This document shows, piece after piece, positions 24,384 to 36,530 of a stretch of DNA of 64,000 nucleotides. Below the pieces are notes generated by a model, which was not told the DNA's origin, ran no database searches, and saw nothing but the letters and a program-made list of their open reading frames with translations. This DNA comes from Selaginella tamariscina (Eukaryota > Streptophyta > Lycopodiopsida > Selaginellales > Selaginellaceae), in assembly GCA_003024785.1 (NCBI GenBank), contig PUQB01000307.1, forward strand, positions 62,001-126,000. The letters run 5' to 3'. Made by a program: the position numbers and the translations under genes. Within the stretch, counting starts at the first letter, position 1; the number at the start of each line of letters is the position of its first letter.

Positions 24384-24720
24384 TGTAAAAAGTTTTATTT
24401 AAGGTGTTAAAGTTTGATGTGAATGTTAAGTGGCCATTAGGCATCATCACTCTTGTGAATAACACTAAATCCTCCAAGATGATCCCAAGAGTTTGGTTTA
24501 TATGCCCAAATAAACATAAGACTCGTGAGGATAACTTGAATATGAGACTTAAACCTTACCCCTTGAGGAATCACCCTCACTGAGTGACAAGGGGTCTAAC
24601 TTGAAGAGTTTGTGTGGTTAGGTTATACTTTAGACATAGGGTTAATACATAATAACAACACAATGTGCTCCTAAGACAGACACTATAGATTCATTTTTTT
24701 TGCTTAGACCTTGGTTTTTT
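24384..24720. mobile_element. Copia remainder and a fragment of the expanded LTR
   Basis: The first ~45 nt after the CTCAA duplication continue the interrupted copia remnant. From about 24,427 the sequence matches the interior of the long LTR-B family (TGGCCATTAGGCATCATCAC, then CCCCTTGAGGAATCACCCTC), decayed and truncated. Confidence 0.55.
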
Positions 24721-24771
24721 TATTCATAATAGTAAAATCTTAATATTTATATATATATATATTATATATTA

Positions 24772-26325
24772 TTTCAGAGTTTTAACCCGGAGGGTTAACA
24801 CATGGCAACATGTGGCTACCAAGTGGCCTTCCAACGTTACTTTCTTATGTGACTAATGCCAAGTATTCTAAGACAACTCCTAGAGCCTAACTTAGTTGCC
24901 CAAATAGGCACAAAACTTAGGGTCCTACCCTAAGTTCTCTAAAATGACTCCTTAATGGATATTTCAAATAGACTTTAGGATCCTTGCCCCAAAGACTTAG
25001 ACGAACTCATGCCCCATCCCGCTAAGGAGACATGCTTAGCACATACCCCTGTGACAGAGCCAAGACATTGTTACTTACCCTTTGAGGAATCACCCTCATC
25101 GAGGAGTACACCCCTTTAGGGTGACAAGAGGTGCCCTAAACCAAACTAAGTGGTCAAGTTATACCTTATTCTTAGGGTTAGTACTTAGTGAGAACACGAG
25201 TGTGCATTATAAGCGAACACAAGTTTTTGCTAAGCAAACTCTCCTAGGCTAAGTTTGGATAACCCTAGGTACACACCCCACAAGTGCCTTACAAAAAGGC
25301 TCATACTAATGAGCTTAGGTTATTCAACCCCTGGATCCCAAGGAGAGCACCCCCTAGCCAAGCTGCCATTGGCACACATAGTTACGAGACCGAACCTCCT
25401 TTGAGTTGATGCCCAAGGCTTAGCACCCTAATGTGAGCACAAGTATGCCTGTTTACTATAGTATCCAACCCCTCAGTGTTAGCCCCATGAGACAACCCAA
25501 AAGGTATGCCTTAAGCCTTGTACTGTGTCCATCTAGCTTAGTGTCACATTAGATATGGGCTATCATGCCATAGCCCCTTAAATTCAAGAGTTGCACCAGG
25601 TGTTACGAATGTGGCTCTCAAATGCCAACTCTAGAACCCCTCTGTTATTCCTCAGGAGCCCAGTAAGGAAAACCTGTTAAAGGTCTCCTCAGAAGGCTAT
25701 GCTCAACCAAAACATTGTTTTATCCATCCAATCACTTTTGATCCATATTCTAATAGGATAAGTTACCCCAAAGGTGAGACATACCCCTTTGTTTGGAAGT
25801 TAAAGCGGCACAACAGAGGGTTGTGCCTTTTGATGACACAAGCTAGAGCTTGCATCGATAAAAGAATAAGAACCCAAGAACTTTCTTACATATACTCTAC
25901 CTTATTTATGCCCCACCCCCCTCTTTTTCTATATGTGTATGTGGGTTGGCACGAAATGCTAACCCCTTAGTTAAATGAGATGAGTTTTAATTTAACCTAA
26001 CTCCTACCCCTAAACCCTACCTGAGGGGTGGTTTAGGTCAACCCTAGGAGTGTTCCTACCCTATTTAACATGCCGAACTCATATGTACTAACTGAAAAAA
26101 CTAACTAGGACGTCAAAATCAAGGGAGAATTTTTCTAGTAGGTAAATTCTACCTTCGCTTAAGTTTTTCATGATATCTAAGGACAACCAGTCACACTACC
26201 CTCTAGACACCTAAGTGCACTAAGTGGAGCTGTTTCTTACTACACCTAGAGTTCCTCACATAATCCAATAGGTAACAATAGTCAATCTTTGAAGTAAATG
26301 GTCGAGTCATAATAAAACTATAACA
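24772..26325 (-). repeat. Left LTR of the old non-autonomous element (LTR-B type)
   Basis: About 1.55 kb, from TTTCAGAGTTTTAACC to AACTATAACA. It is diverged from the other LTR-B copies. Next to it, CACTCATCGCCTTTAAAAA is the complement of the purine tract. Confidence 0.8.
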
Positions 26326-26517
26326 CACTCATCGCCTTTAAAAATGTCAACATCTTTGTTGACATCCAACTCCAAGAAGAGAAAATTAACCAAAACTAAC
26401 ATATCACTATATGCGGAGTCAGCTAAAAGTTCACATAATTTTCATTACCCTTTGCATTATGTGAAACCAAGTACTTCAAAGACATTATTCACTAGTCTTA
26501 AACTCAGCTACTAGATG

Positions 26518-28258
26518 TGTCAGAGTTTTAACCCAAAGGGCCAACACGTGGCAACACGTGGCTGCCAGGTGGCCATTCGGCATCATCACCCTGTGTGAGC
26601 AACGCTAAGTTCCCCAGAACAACCCCAACGACCCCTAGGGTTAGACTCTAATGCCCAAATGGACAAGAGACTTAGGTTTAGCCTAAGTCTCCCTAGAATG
26701 TTGCCCCAGAACCCTTGAGGGATAACCCTAGTTGACTTAGGGTCTTGCCTAGAAGACCTAGACAGGCTCATGCCCTAACCCCCATCAAGGAGAGTGTGTT
26801 CCACACATACCCCCATGACAGAGCTAAGGCATTGTCACTTACCCCTTGAGGAATCACTCTCATTCGGGAGTACAACCCCTTTAGGGCGACAAGGGGTACC
26901 CTGAACCACGACTAACCCCTAAGGGTTTGAGTGGCCAAGTTACACCCTAGACCTAGAGCTAGTACTTAGTGAGAACACGAGTGTTCTGCTAAGCAAACTC
27001 CCTAGGCTAGGTTTGGGATAACCCTAAGCACATGACTTGCGAGTGCCTTACGAAGGGCTTCTTCTAATGAGCTTAGGTTGTTCAACCCCTGGATTCCAAG
27101 GAGAACACTCCCCTAGCCAAGTGTGCCAAAGCACACCTAGTTACGAGACCTTAACCTCCCTCGAGCGGATGCCCAAGGCTTAGCACCTAGTGCAAGCACA
27201 AGCATGCCTGTTTACTAGAGTATCCAACCCCTTGGCGACAAGCCATGACATAACCCCAAAGGGCGTGCCTCGGGCGTTGTACCATGTGACATTTAGCCCA
27301 GTGTCACATCCCCATGTGACACTGCCTTCCAAGATGTGAGCTATCATGCCATAGCCCTTAGATTCAAGAGTTGCACCAAGTACCACAAACGTGGTTCCTA
27401 AATGCCAACTCTAGAACCCCTCAATGAACCCTCAGGAACTAGGTAACGTGAACTTGTCAAACAAGATCCCACGCCCACAGTTGGACAAGGACACGGATGT
27501 GCCTTGCTTGGCCGTGAGTGCTACACCTAGCTTGACGTGGAGGAGGAGGCTGGAGACAAGCCTCAACCTCTGCCTCTTGGAACGTGCATCCCGACAAGAC
27601 CTCCCAGGCATGGATTCGCCAACGTTAAGGGTAAGCTACCCCGAAGGTGGGACGTACCCCTGGCATCTGGAAGTTAGGGCGGCACAACAGAGGGTTGTAC
27701 CTTAACGACACAAGCTGAAGCTTGCACCGGCAGAAGAGCAACGAACTCATTCATGAACCCAGGAGCTCTCCTACGTATACTCTACCTTATTTATGTGACG
27801 GAGCCCCCCCCCCCCCTCTTTTCCTGTTTGTATTAGTGGGCTGGCACTGAATTCTAGCCCCTTAGATAAATTAGCAATATGAGCCTATAACTCACCCTTA
27901 CTCCTACCCCTAAACCCTACCCAAGGGGGTGGGGGTTTTAGGGCGTGGGTTAGGGCAACCCTAGGGTTAGGTCAACCCTAGGGGTGTTCCTAACCCTACT
28001 TAACACGCCAAACTCATCTGCAACAACCAATCAGCCTATTCGGGACGTCAAAATCGGGGGTGGGTTTTCTAGATGGAAGTGCTAGCTTCGCCCAGAGTTT
28101 CTTGCAAATACCTAATGACACCCGGCCGGACCATCACTAGATATCCAAGTGCACTAAGCGGGCCTGTTTCTTCTACATCTAGGGTTTCGTCACATAATCC
28201 AGTAGGTAAAACAGTCTACGTCCAAAGTAAAAGAGGAGTCATAGTAAAAACTATGACA
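26518..28258 (-). repeat. Solo LTR (LTR-B type) with target duplication AGATG
   Basis: 1,741 bp from TGTCAGAGTTTTAACCC to ACTATGACA, flanked exactly by AGATG at 26,513-26,517 and 28,259-28,263. Removing it and one AGATG copy joins the flanks into the sequence order found uninterrupted at about 59,030-59,080. It contains a C-run near 27,805-27,816. Open frames inside are fortuitous. Confidence 0.93.
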
Positions 28259-28263
28259 AGATG

Positions 28264-30919
28264 CACCACCTATGATATGAAGTCATATGGAGATCTTTTG
28301 CACGTTTACAAAGTCTGCCACCTGACGCAGACAACATAATGATTAATTTCTTTACTTAACTAAAATTTATATTGGAGACCTCTAATTAATGTTGAATGCC
28401 AGCCCCTAGGTTAATAAGAAATAAAGCCTTGCCTTATTTCTTAACTTTTTAAACACACTTCATGACCCTGTCATCAAGTGCACAACATCAAGTTTGAGTT
28501 CAAATGCTTAATTGAATGCCTTCACATTTCTTTAATTTTTAATGGTTTCACATCTCGCATGTTACAGTATTATAACCTCATATTTCTGCATCCCTCGATG
28601 TTTTTCATTACCCTTTACATAAGGATGTACTACTATACCTATCTCTCGTTATTATATAGCTATGCCAGATTAGGTATGAGACTTTTTATCGAAATCAAGC
28701 TCTTTTTTTATGAGAGTACTATTTTTGAAACCTTGTTTTTTGTAAACATGTCAATTTGGCTAGAGGCAATCGCAAAGGCACATGGTTGTACACATATATA
28801 TAACAAGGTCATGCTAACTTACCATCCACTTAGTGTGTCATTAACATAAATTCATTCCCAATGAGAATCAAATTCAGTCAAATCTGGGACCAGTCATAAC
28901 ACTACCATTCATCTTTCGCAACCAACTTTGTACTCTTTCATAACACCGACTAGTTCAGGATTAGATAAGCTAACATACCTTACTTAAACAAACTAATGTG
29001 GAAACCAAGAAGCTCAACATATATCCAGTGCCTCAAGCGGTAATCTTTAGATATCATGTGTCTCAATAGACCCGTTCCTATTATACTCATTCCCTAAAGA
29101 GCACAACAATTAGTTTTCATTCAATAATTCCTAACTCCTTATCTCACTACATTCAAAAAAAATTGAATTTCAAAACTTAATTCTCAAAATAAAAGCCTCC
29201 CTAAACTCGTAATACTACACACCTTTATAACATTATATTCACTTCTAATTCTCAAACTAATTATGTAAATGTTTTCCCCTTGAAATTTTGAAGTATAATC
29301 TCTCCACTAATACCAGCAATTAGTGTTTTGACAAGTAACTTTAAACTAATCCTTAATCCATAAACAGTTGCAATTTCAATATCAATACTCTCGAATTGAT
29401 AATGATCACATAGCATTTAAATTTCGAGTTGTTCTACTAGTTGTTACCTTAGTGGGTGTAATTTTATAATTGTATAATTTTAATATGGAAATGGACTTAA
29501 TTGATACGAATTGAATTTTAGTTTTAAGATGAAAAAAAATAATGTTACTTCAGTATATCCGAGGAACCATTCAAGGACTAAGAAGAATCATGAACTAGTG
29601 TCTGATTCATTCAAGTTGATTCAGTAAGATATTAATCTTCACATTAATGTTACCAAGACACTAAAGTGTCTTACTAACTTCACGTTTTAGTTATATCTCA
29701 TAATTTAATTAAATTCTACAAACATGAGTAAGATATCTAGTTCAATATATTGAACTATGATATGCCACTCAATTTGAACATTTAGTAATCCCACAAGGTA
29801 CTACATTACTTCCTAAGCAAAGTATTGAGAACTCTTTCTCATCTCTTAAGTAACTTGAAGACCATGTTTCAAGATACAACACTAAAGTGCTATTTCACTT
29901 AACCAAATCCTTCATTTTGAATCTTTTTATTTTATGATTATGGCCACCCCATGTGATTATAACCAAATCTTAATATTGAGTGCTTCAATTTCAATATTTA
30001 ATACATATTATACTATATTTTGTAAAGTTATAACCAATCTTAAAAAGACCATCACAAATACTTCCAAAATCTAAAGTATAAATATTTTAATAGCTGAGGT
30101 GATAGGAACCTCATACTCTCAAACTAGATACCGAACCATACACTAGGAACCTTAAATCATAATCATTAAGAAGGGACACCAACTTCTTAAGCTAATGTCG
30201 CCACTTAATATCGTATTTTCACAAATATTGAACTAACTCAAGGAATACCATCAAATCTGAGTCAAGAAAAGTCTCACTTTCCTATATTCTAGAGAATTGA
30301 AGATACATACTTTGTATGTTTTATAATGCCCATATTTGCGACCATGTTGCAAAGTTAAGAAATTAAATTTTAAATAATTGTATTTGATTTCAAGATGAAG
30401 CTGATTTCAAAAATCAACTTAAAATCCACTGAATACTGACTTCTGTAAAGAGGTACATGCACCAAAACCTTCGTATACTCGAACATTCTTGCATACATGC
30501 CTAGTGTTTTGAGCAAAATAAAGATCTTCAACTTAATGCTCTTGTTAACCAAGGAAAAATTTCAATAATGTGTACACTTATCCATTTCACAAGACTTAGT
30601 TTGTAAGCTAAAACAAACTAACTCACTATGTCTTGTGAAAGTGTTTGGTAAATTAACCAATGCAAACTTAGGGTAAAGTAACATGGACAAACGTAAAGAT
30701 AGCGTAACTTAGCATGCAACTTGGAAGTTGCCTTCCAAGTGTTACCTTTAATATTGAAGTCCATAACCCACACCCACTTACCAAGCAGGTGTTGGTCTTG
30801 AGATTTATAACTCTTTAAATAACTCTAGAGTTAGTCGAAAGTGATAGAATACTTCAAGAATTTAGAACTAACTAACTCTAAACACATTACACTTTACACA
30901 TTCCTACTAACCGCAGAGA
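28264..30919. mobile_element. Non-coding interior of the old non-autonomous element
   Basis: AT-rich, with no gag, protease, RT or integrase motifs in any frame I could follow. It shares blocks with 59,060-62,520, including a distinctive tail (AACCCACACCCACTTA, GAACTAACTAA and CCTACT.ACCG). Confidence 0.7.
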
Positions 30920-31632
30920 AGAACCTCTTTGTTATCCCTTATAAATTCAATAAGGAAAACCTGTCAAACTAAGATCATATGACCACAGTTGGATAAGGAA
31001 ATAACATGCCCTACTTAATTATGAGTGTTACTCTTAGCTTAATGTGGAGGGAGGAGGTTGGAGATAAGTCTCAACCTTTGCCGCTTGAAACATGCAGTCC
31101 GATAAGACCTCCCAGGCATGGATTCACTAACGTTAAGGGTAAATTACCCCAAAGGTGGGACATACCCCTATTGTCTGGAAATTGAGGCAGCACAACAAAG
31201 GGTTGTGCCTTAATGACACAAGTTAAAGCTTGCACTGGTAAAAAAATAACAAGCTCTTGTTAGGAACTTAGGAACTCTCCTATATATACTCTACCTTATT
31301 TATGTGACCTTACCCCACACCCCTCTTTTCATATATGTATAAGTGGATTGGCATGAAATGCTAGCCCCTTAGTTAAATGGGATGAGTTTTAACTTAACTT
31401 AACTCCTACCCCTAAACCCTACCTGAGGGGTGGGGATTTTAGGGCGTGGATTAGGGCAACCCTAGGGGTGTTCCTAACCCTATTTAACATTCTAAACTCA
31501 TTTGTACTAACCGAAAAACCTAACTAAGACTTTACAATGGGGGGAGTTTTTAAAAAAGTAAGTTCTACCTTCACCTAGAATTTCTCGCGATATTTAGGGA
31601 CAACCGGCGAATGCAAACAACCCTTAAATACA
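30920..31632 (-). repeat. Truncated right LTR of the old non-autonomous element
   Basis: It matches the right part of LTR-B (GACCTCCCAGGCATGGATTC, GGGTTGTGCCTTAATGACAC, TATTTATGTGACC). The first ~0.95 kb of the LTR and its last ~0.1 kb are missing. No second target duplication is recoverable. Confidence 0.7.
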
Positions 31633-32257
31633 CAAGTTTCACCTTCCTCCATCACCCAAAAAACCTAACCCCTAACTAATGGGCCACTTCTCATTCCAAA
31701 ATAAACATGAAGAAAAATACTCTAAAAGGAAGGATAAGAAGATAGAGACTAGTCAAACACAAGGATGTTGTTGTATTAGAAAATACAAAGCTTAAAGTTC
31801 AACAAGCTCTTAATGGTTTAGAAACTATAGTATAAAGAGCAACTATGGAAGACCAGTATACTTCCTTGATTTAAAATGAAACTAGTTAGCTTGTTAATCC
31901 AACATAGATTTTCAATAAGAAATCCATGCTCAATCCAAATTAAAAAAGTAAAGAACCAATTCGTGTTACAAGGAACAACTCTTATATTACTTAATCAGGT
32001 AATCCATAATTTAAGAACCAGGGCATGTGTCACAATTTTTAGAAAGACCAAACTCCTCACTCGACTTACAATTCTAAAACTAAACCAATACAGTCGAAAA
32101 CCTCTTCAAGATTCATTGCTATGATTAAAAAAAAGTAAAAAGAATTAAAAAAGAAAAAACCGGAATACATACTGAACTTCTAAATCAGTCGTGCATGTGT
32201 ACAAGTGTAGAACATAAACAAAGATTATACATTATATACAGCCGAAATGTGGAGACT
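31633..32257. other. Spacer and 3' flank of the ATG14-like gene
   Basis: No gene recognised. This is unremarkable AT-rich DNA between the retrotransposon nest and the gene island. The open frame near 31,876-32,124 has no family motif. Confidence 0.5.
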
Positions 32258-34731
32258 CACTTGGTGGCATCAATGATCATGGCCCTTGTCCACTGCTCAA
32301 TGTCTTCGACCTGTGAAGGAGGCGGCAAGACAGGATGTTCTATAACATCCCATTCATCTGCCAGATTCTTACCCATGATGCTCTTATATAAATCTGGGCC
32401 CAGGAAACAGAACTCGCTCATTTCCATCCTGCTCTTTCTTAATCCCTGTGTAATATTTAATACTTACGATATAAGTAATGCTAGTATTAATATCGTACTT
32501 TTTAAAAAACACAGTCATGATTGATATATAGCGCACACACACATTTACACAGAATATAGATGCGTCCAACTATACTAACGATTTAAGCATGTAAAGTATT
32601 AAGTCATTGAATTAGTGGTATAAATACATATTGTAGTAAAGTAGTTTAAGTTAAACATTAGTAGTACCTTACCTCAGGGTCTTGAATATGCGATGAGAAG
32701 CTGTTTTGGAACATTGAGCCATCTTCCCTACTTGTGTTTGTCATTAACACTGGCCTGTTGGATCTGTATATAACTTAGTTTATTATTTTATGTGCCTGTT
32801 ATGTATGTGTACGTATGCATGGTTTTAAAATTCTGTTACATCTTGTAGAGTGTGTACACGAGTTTGTGTGGATATACACCTCTCTCTCCCACACACGCAC
32901 GCACGCACGCCTGTGACTTACCTCATTTTGTGTTCTTTTGAGGCAAGGATGGTCAGCAGCTCCACGAACGTTTCGAACGTGGACAGATCGGAAGGTATAG
33001 GCTTACCGAGCATATTATATGCATACACACATATGCACCAGATGCTCCTCTTCAGAATTCTCAACCCGATCTTGGTCCTTTCGTACTCTTCCTGTGTAAC
33101 GTCCTTGTTGGTCTTGCTTCTTGAGAAAACCTTTGGCTTCTCCATTTTCAAGAAACCGAAGGAAGTGTCAGACTTCGTACTGCTGCTCCCTTCGTTTCCC
33201 TTACGGGCAATAAATAATGGATATGCATCACTGCTCATAAATAAATTGGTAATTAACATGCCATAAATAACCTACTTCATTACTAAATTCGTTTTATAAT
33301 ATTAGTAATTAATATAGGTCATACTACCAAGCCTGTGCATCCCAGTACGACTTCCTTATCCAGATTCTCGACATAGAGCCCTAGATAAGCCTAGTTATTA
33401 TAATTGATAATTTATAATGAAGTTACAGTAATTAGCTCTCTTTAAGTATCGCAGGTAAATTTAAATAAGTACATACCGCAGGTGCAGCACAGTGAAGAAG
33501 CGGAGCAGCAAGATAAGAGGCCGTTTGGCTCACAAGTCGGGCCATGTACCTACAACGGAGAAAATAAATAAGAGATTATTTTCAAGCAATCACTAGTTAT
33601 GCTACAATATTGTAATATGATTAATATTGCAATAATGATACAATATATAATATGCATACCCCAATGAAGCAGAATAATCATCTACACTAACAGACTGTGG
33701 GTTGTCTCCGATGGGCAAGTAAGCTCCACAAATACGGAGAGGCGGTCTTTCCTTAGGCTTTTCTGAGCCCTTCTACAATAAAAAAAACCAGTATTATACA
33801 TAAAAGTTATACATACTTTCTTACTCCTGGAGAAAAAACAATAGGAAAAGCTTTGGTGAGATGCCAAAAAACGTGCCTTCTTCTGAAGCTCACTTCTGCC
33901 AATATAGCTTCCTGCAAAGAGATAACATGTAATTTGCTAGATATGTGAAATCATGGTCTAGCCAGTAGGTGTATCACACCTATACATATACGCACATAAA
34001 TACACCACAAGTTTACCAATTTTCGAGTTTGTTCACGAGTCAAATCGGGATAAAAGCGTTCCAAGACATCCTTCTCTCGTCTGTGCAACTGAAAGAATAA
34101 AAAACATAAGTGAACATCTACAATTCAGTTTAAATAAACCAAACCTGAGTAAAGGCAGCATCAAGAGACCTTTTACAGGTTTCATACTCTTGCTTCTTTT
34201 TATCTAATTTCATTCTATCTGCAAGAAAAAAAGAAACCAAATTATATATATATATTAATTATATACATACATGTGTGTGTGATTACATATTAAATATTAC
34301 TCTGAATGAGTTGTTTCTCATTCTTGTGGAGGCATTCCAGAAGTTTGGTTCTCCGTTCAGCATGCTCGATTCTCCAATGTTTGTATATGTCCGCATCCTT
34401 CTGAAAATTGCACTATCTGATCTATACGTTCTTTTAATAAAATGTAATTAATCAACGATATTAAATAAGCCTTAAGTATTGTAAAAATTAAAAATAGAAT
34501 AAAATACCTTTGATTCAGCTGCGATTCAAGGCGTTTTTGAAGATAATCACGATCCAGTGCTAGTCGCCTCAAGAATTTGTATTTCTCAGCCAAGCTTCGT
34601 GAATACATCTTTCAGAAAAAGAAAACATACAAAATGAAACAAAATAATTACCGAAGATTTACACAAGCCGCACACACAGCTGGTTGATTCGTCGCCTCGC
34701 ACACAGCGCATGTGCAACCTCGTCTCGCCAT
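32258..34731 (-). CDS. ATG14-like: ATG14-like subunit of the class III PI3-kinase complex (plant type)
   Basis: The autophagy-specific VPS34 complex adaptor acts at the phagophore/ER membrane. Exons in order: MARRGCTCAVCE with paired cysteines (CAACVNLR), coiled-coil pieces MYSRSLAEKYKFLRRLALD, HAERRTKLLECLHKNEKQL, DRMKLDKKKQEYETCKRSL and LHRREKDVLERFYPDLTREQ, then HLTKAFPIVFSP, LRICGAYLPIGDNPQSVS, SASLG, MARLVSQTASYLAAPLLH, DAYPLFIARK, KIGLRILKRSIWCICVYAYN, PSDLSTFETFVELLTIL, and the tail LADEWDVIEHPVLPPPSQ, EQWTRAMIIDATK. The CG.RLP.GD, EYPLF-like and EHP..PPPSQ..D.EHWTRAM signatures are typical of Arabidopsis At1g77890/At4g08540 (recalled). The start codon at 34,731 is supported by the Cys-rich N-terminus. 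Short introns, one with CA repeats near 32,880-32,910. It is divergent from the reductase gene, 242 bp apart. Confidence 0.85.
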
Positions 34732-34973
34732 TCATCCCTAAACAGGAACCCTAATTTATCTTCTTAATAAGCTTGACCTAAAACAAGGATATTTTAGCAT
34801 ATACTCAGTAGCAAATACCAAGAATATTCTAAGTATCAATGTATGTTAAATTCAATTAGAAGACTTGCAAAGGAATTGCCAGGAATGTAAACAGGAAGAG
34901 AAACTGAGATATATCTAAATTTTCTATTATAAAAGACTAACTTAGATAACCCTAATTATAAGAAAATTAATCC
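34732..34973. promoter_or_regulatory. Divergent promoter with two teloboxes
   Basis: 242 bp between the start codons of the ATG14-like and reductase genes. AACCCTAATT occurs at about 34,748-34,757 (17 nt from one ATG) and 34,948-34,957 (about 17-26 nt from the other), in the same orientation on the plus strand. Shared regulation is an inference. Confidence 0.55.
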
Positions 34974-36431
34974 ATGGCAAACAGAGCAGTTGTTTTTGCA
35001 GAATCAAAATCTGATCACCCTGTTTTGAAGCTAATTAATAAATCTGTTCCAGAAGCTCTTCCGGGCCGGGTGATTGTTCATATCTTGCTTAGACCAATTA
35101 ATCCCACCGATCTCGTATCGACTATTGAGTTTACTGTCGGATCTTCCCCCGGCTTAGAAGGCTATGGCATAGTACATTCTGTAAGTGTATATGTGTACGT
35201 GTGTGTGCGTGCGTGTGTGTGTATGAGCAATATTATATACAGATTGGAGATGGGGTGACGAAAGTGAAACCGGGAGATCGAGTGGTTCCATTCATATGGG
35301 AAGGGTTAAGGGAAACCGGTGATGGTTCATGGCAGGAATATGTTTCAGTGAGGGAGAATATGCTCACACCGGTTCCAAGTTCGATGCCTGACGAGGTAGC
35401 CGCACAGTTTGTGTTGAATCCTTGGACTGCTTTGGGCTTGTTAAAAGCTCTTAATACTCCCCCAGGAGAATATTTATTACAAACTGCAGCAGGATCTGTA
35501 CTCGGCCGGTAAGTCATATTTTATGTTGGGAAAATGATCAAATTAACCCTCTAATTTTATATAATTATCAAATTAGTATAGGGTCTCACACATGCTTAAA
35601 GCTAAAATATATAGCACAAATGATAAATATATTGTTTAGTGGTAAACTATATAACATTGCATGTGTGTGGGTATATATGTATGTTTTATTATATAAAATT
35701 AGGGGGTCAGTTTGATAATTTTCTAATTTATGTGTTTTGATTTTAGGATGGTAATTCAACTTGCAAAGTACATGGGCATCAAAACCATCAACATTGTTCG
35801 ACGTGAAGAACAAAAGGAAGAGCTCAAAGCACTAGGTGCTGATGAAGTAATATGCTCTACTACTGAAGGTATGAGTCCAGGAGTGTGCTTATGTGTGTGT
35901 GTGAGAGAGAGAGTGAGAGATGCAAATAACAGCATATAACACATGCACACACACGCACGCCCAGATGTTGTTGCAAGAGTTGAGCAAATCACGGACAAGA
36001 AACTCGCATATGCAGCCCTGGATGCTGTTGCTGGAGAATCAACAAAGGTAACGTTCTCGAGTCTTGTGTGCGTGCGTGTATATACACAATATATATGTAT
36101 ATTCAAGAGATATGTAAGTGTGCAGATGGTGGCATCGACTGTAAGGAGAAGAGGCACAGTACTGGTGTATGGAATTCTTTCAAGTATGGAGGCAAGTGTA
36201 CATATGAAGGACTTGCTGAGAGAAGTGAACATAACAGGGTGGTTAGTTGTGAACTACTGGGACATTGAGGAATACAGGAAAGATATTATAACTGAGGCAT
36301 GGAAGCTTATGGAGTCCAAGATTATACAACCTCTGCCACCAAGTAAAATCTTCGATATTGCAGAGTTTGAATCTGCAGTCAAGGCTTCTAAAGCTGTTGG
36401 TAGAGGAGGTAAAATATTCCTCAGTAGTTAA
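34974..36431 (+). CDS. MDR-family NAD(P)H-dependent reductase (trans-2-enoyl-CoA reductase / quinone oxidoreductase-like)
   Basis: Medium-chain dehydrogenase/reductase without the zinc ligands. Five exons, all joining in phase: MANRAVVFAES to GYGIVHS; IGDGVTKVKPGDRVVPF through EYLLQTAAGSVLGR; MVIQLAKYMGIKTINIVRRE with LKALGADEVI; DVVARVEQITDKKLAYAALD; and RGTVLVYGILSS through VGRGGKIFLSS before TAA. AAGSVLGRMVIQLAK is the Rossmann nucleotide-binding turn, and INPTDL with NPWTAL are family hallmarks. It resembles mitochondrial enoyl-CoA/ACP reductase (MECR) and plant At3g45770, but the exact substrate cannot be told. At roughly 320 residues it is close to family size. No targeting peptide is obvious. 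Introns 1, 3 and 4 contain TG/CA/GA repeats. This is the only multi-exon gene here read without a frame break. A decayed paralogue lies at 42,700-44,354. Confidence 0.88.
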
Positions 36432-36490
36432 TAAGGGGATTCATGGGTTAATAACGGGATTCATGGGGTTAATAACGGGATTCATGGGGA
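36429..36490 (+). repeat. Three-copy 20-21 bp tandem repeat in a convergent 3' region
   Basis: The unit is about GTTAATAACGGGATTCATGG, repeated three times immediately after the reductase stop codon, between two convergent genes whose stops are only 100 bp apart. Confidence 0.9.
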
Positions 36491-36530
36491 AGTGTAACTA
36501 TGAATATTTAAAAAAAAAGTTAAGTAATGT

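Larger units (their letters stand above)
24772..31632 (-). mobile_element. Non-autonomous LTR element (LARD-like), old copy, with nested solo LTR
   Basis: Left LTR 24,772-26,325; internal region 26,326-26,517 continuing at 28,264 to about 30,919; truncated right LTR about 30,920-31,632. The interior parallels 58,855-62,560 (for example CACCACCTATGATATGAAG against CACCACCTGCGACATGAAG) and has no gag or pol motif. Orientation comes from the purine tract next to the left LTR. The interior is interrupted by a solo LTR at 26,518-28,258. Confidence 0.8.

Noticed and set aside
27424..27705. Open frames repeated in the LTRs (also near 58,010-58,231 and 63,546-63,797)
   Set aside because: They recur only because the LTR recurs. 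They change frame between copies and exist on both strands.
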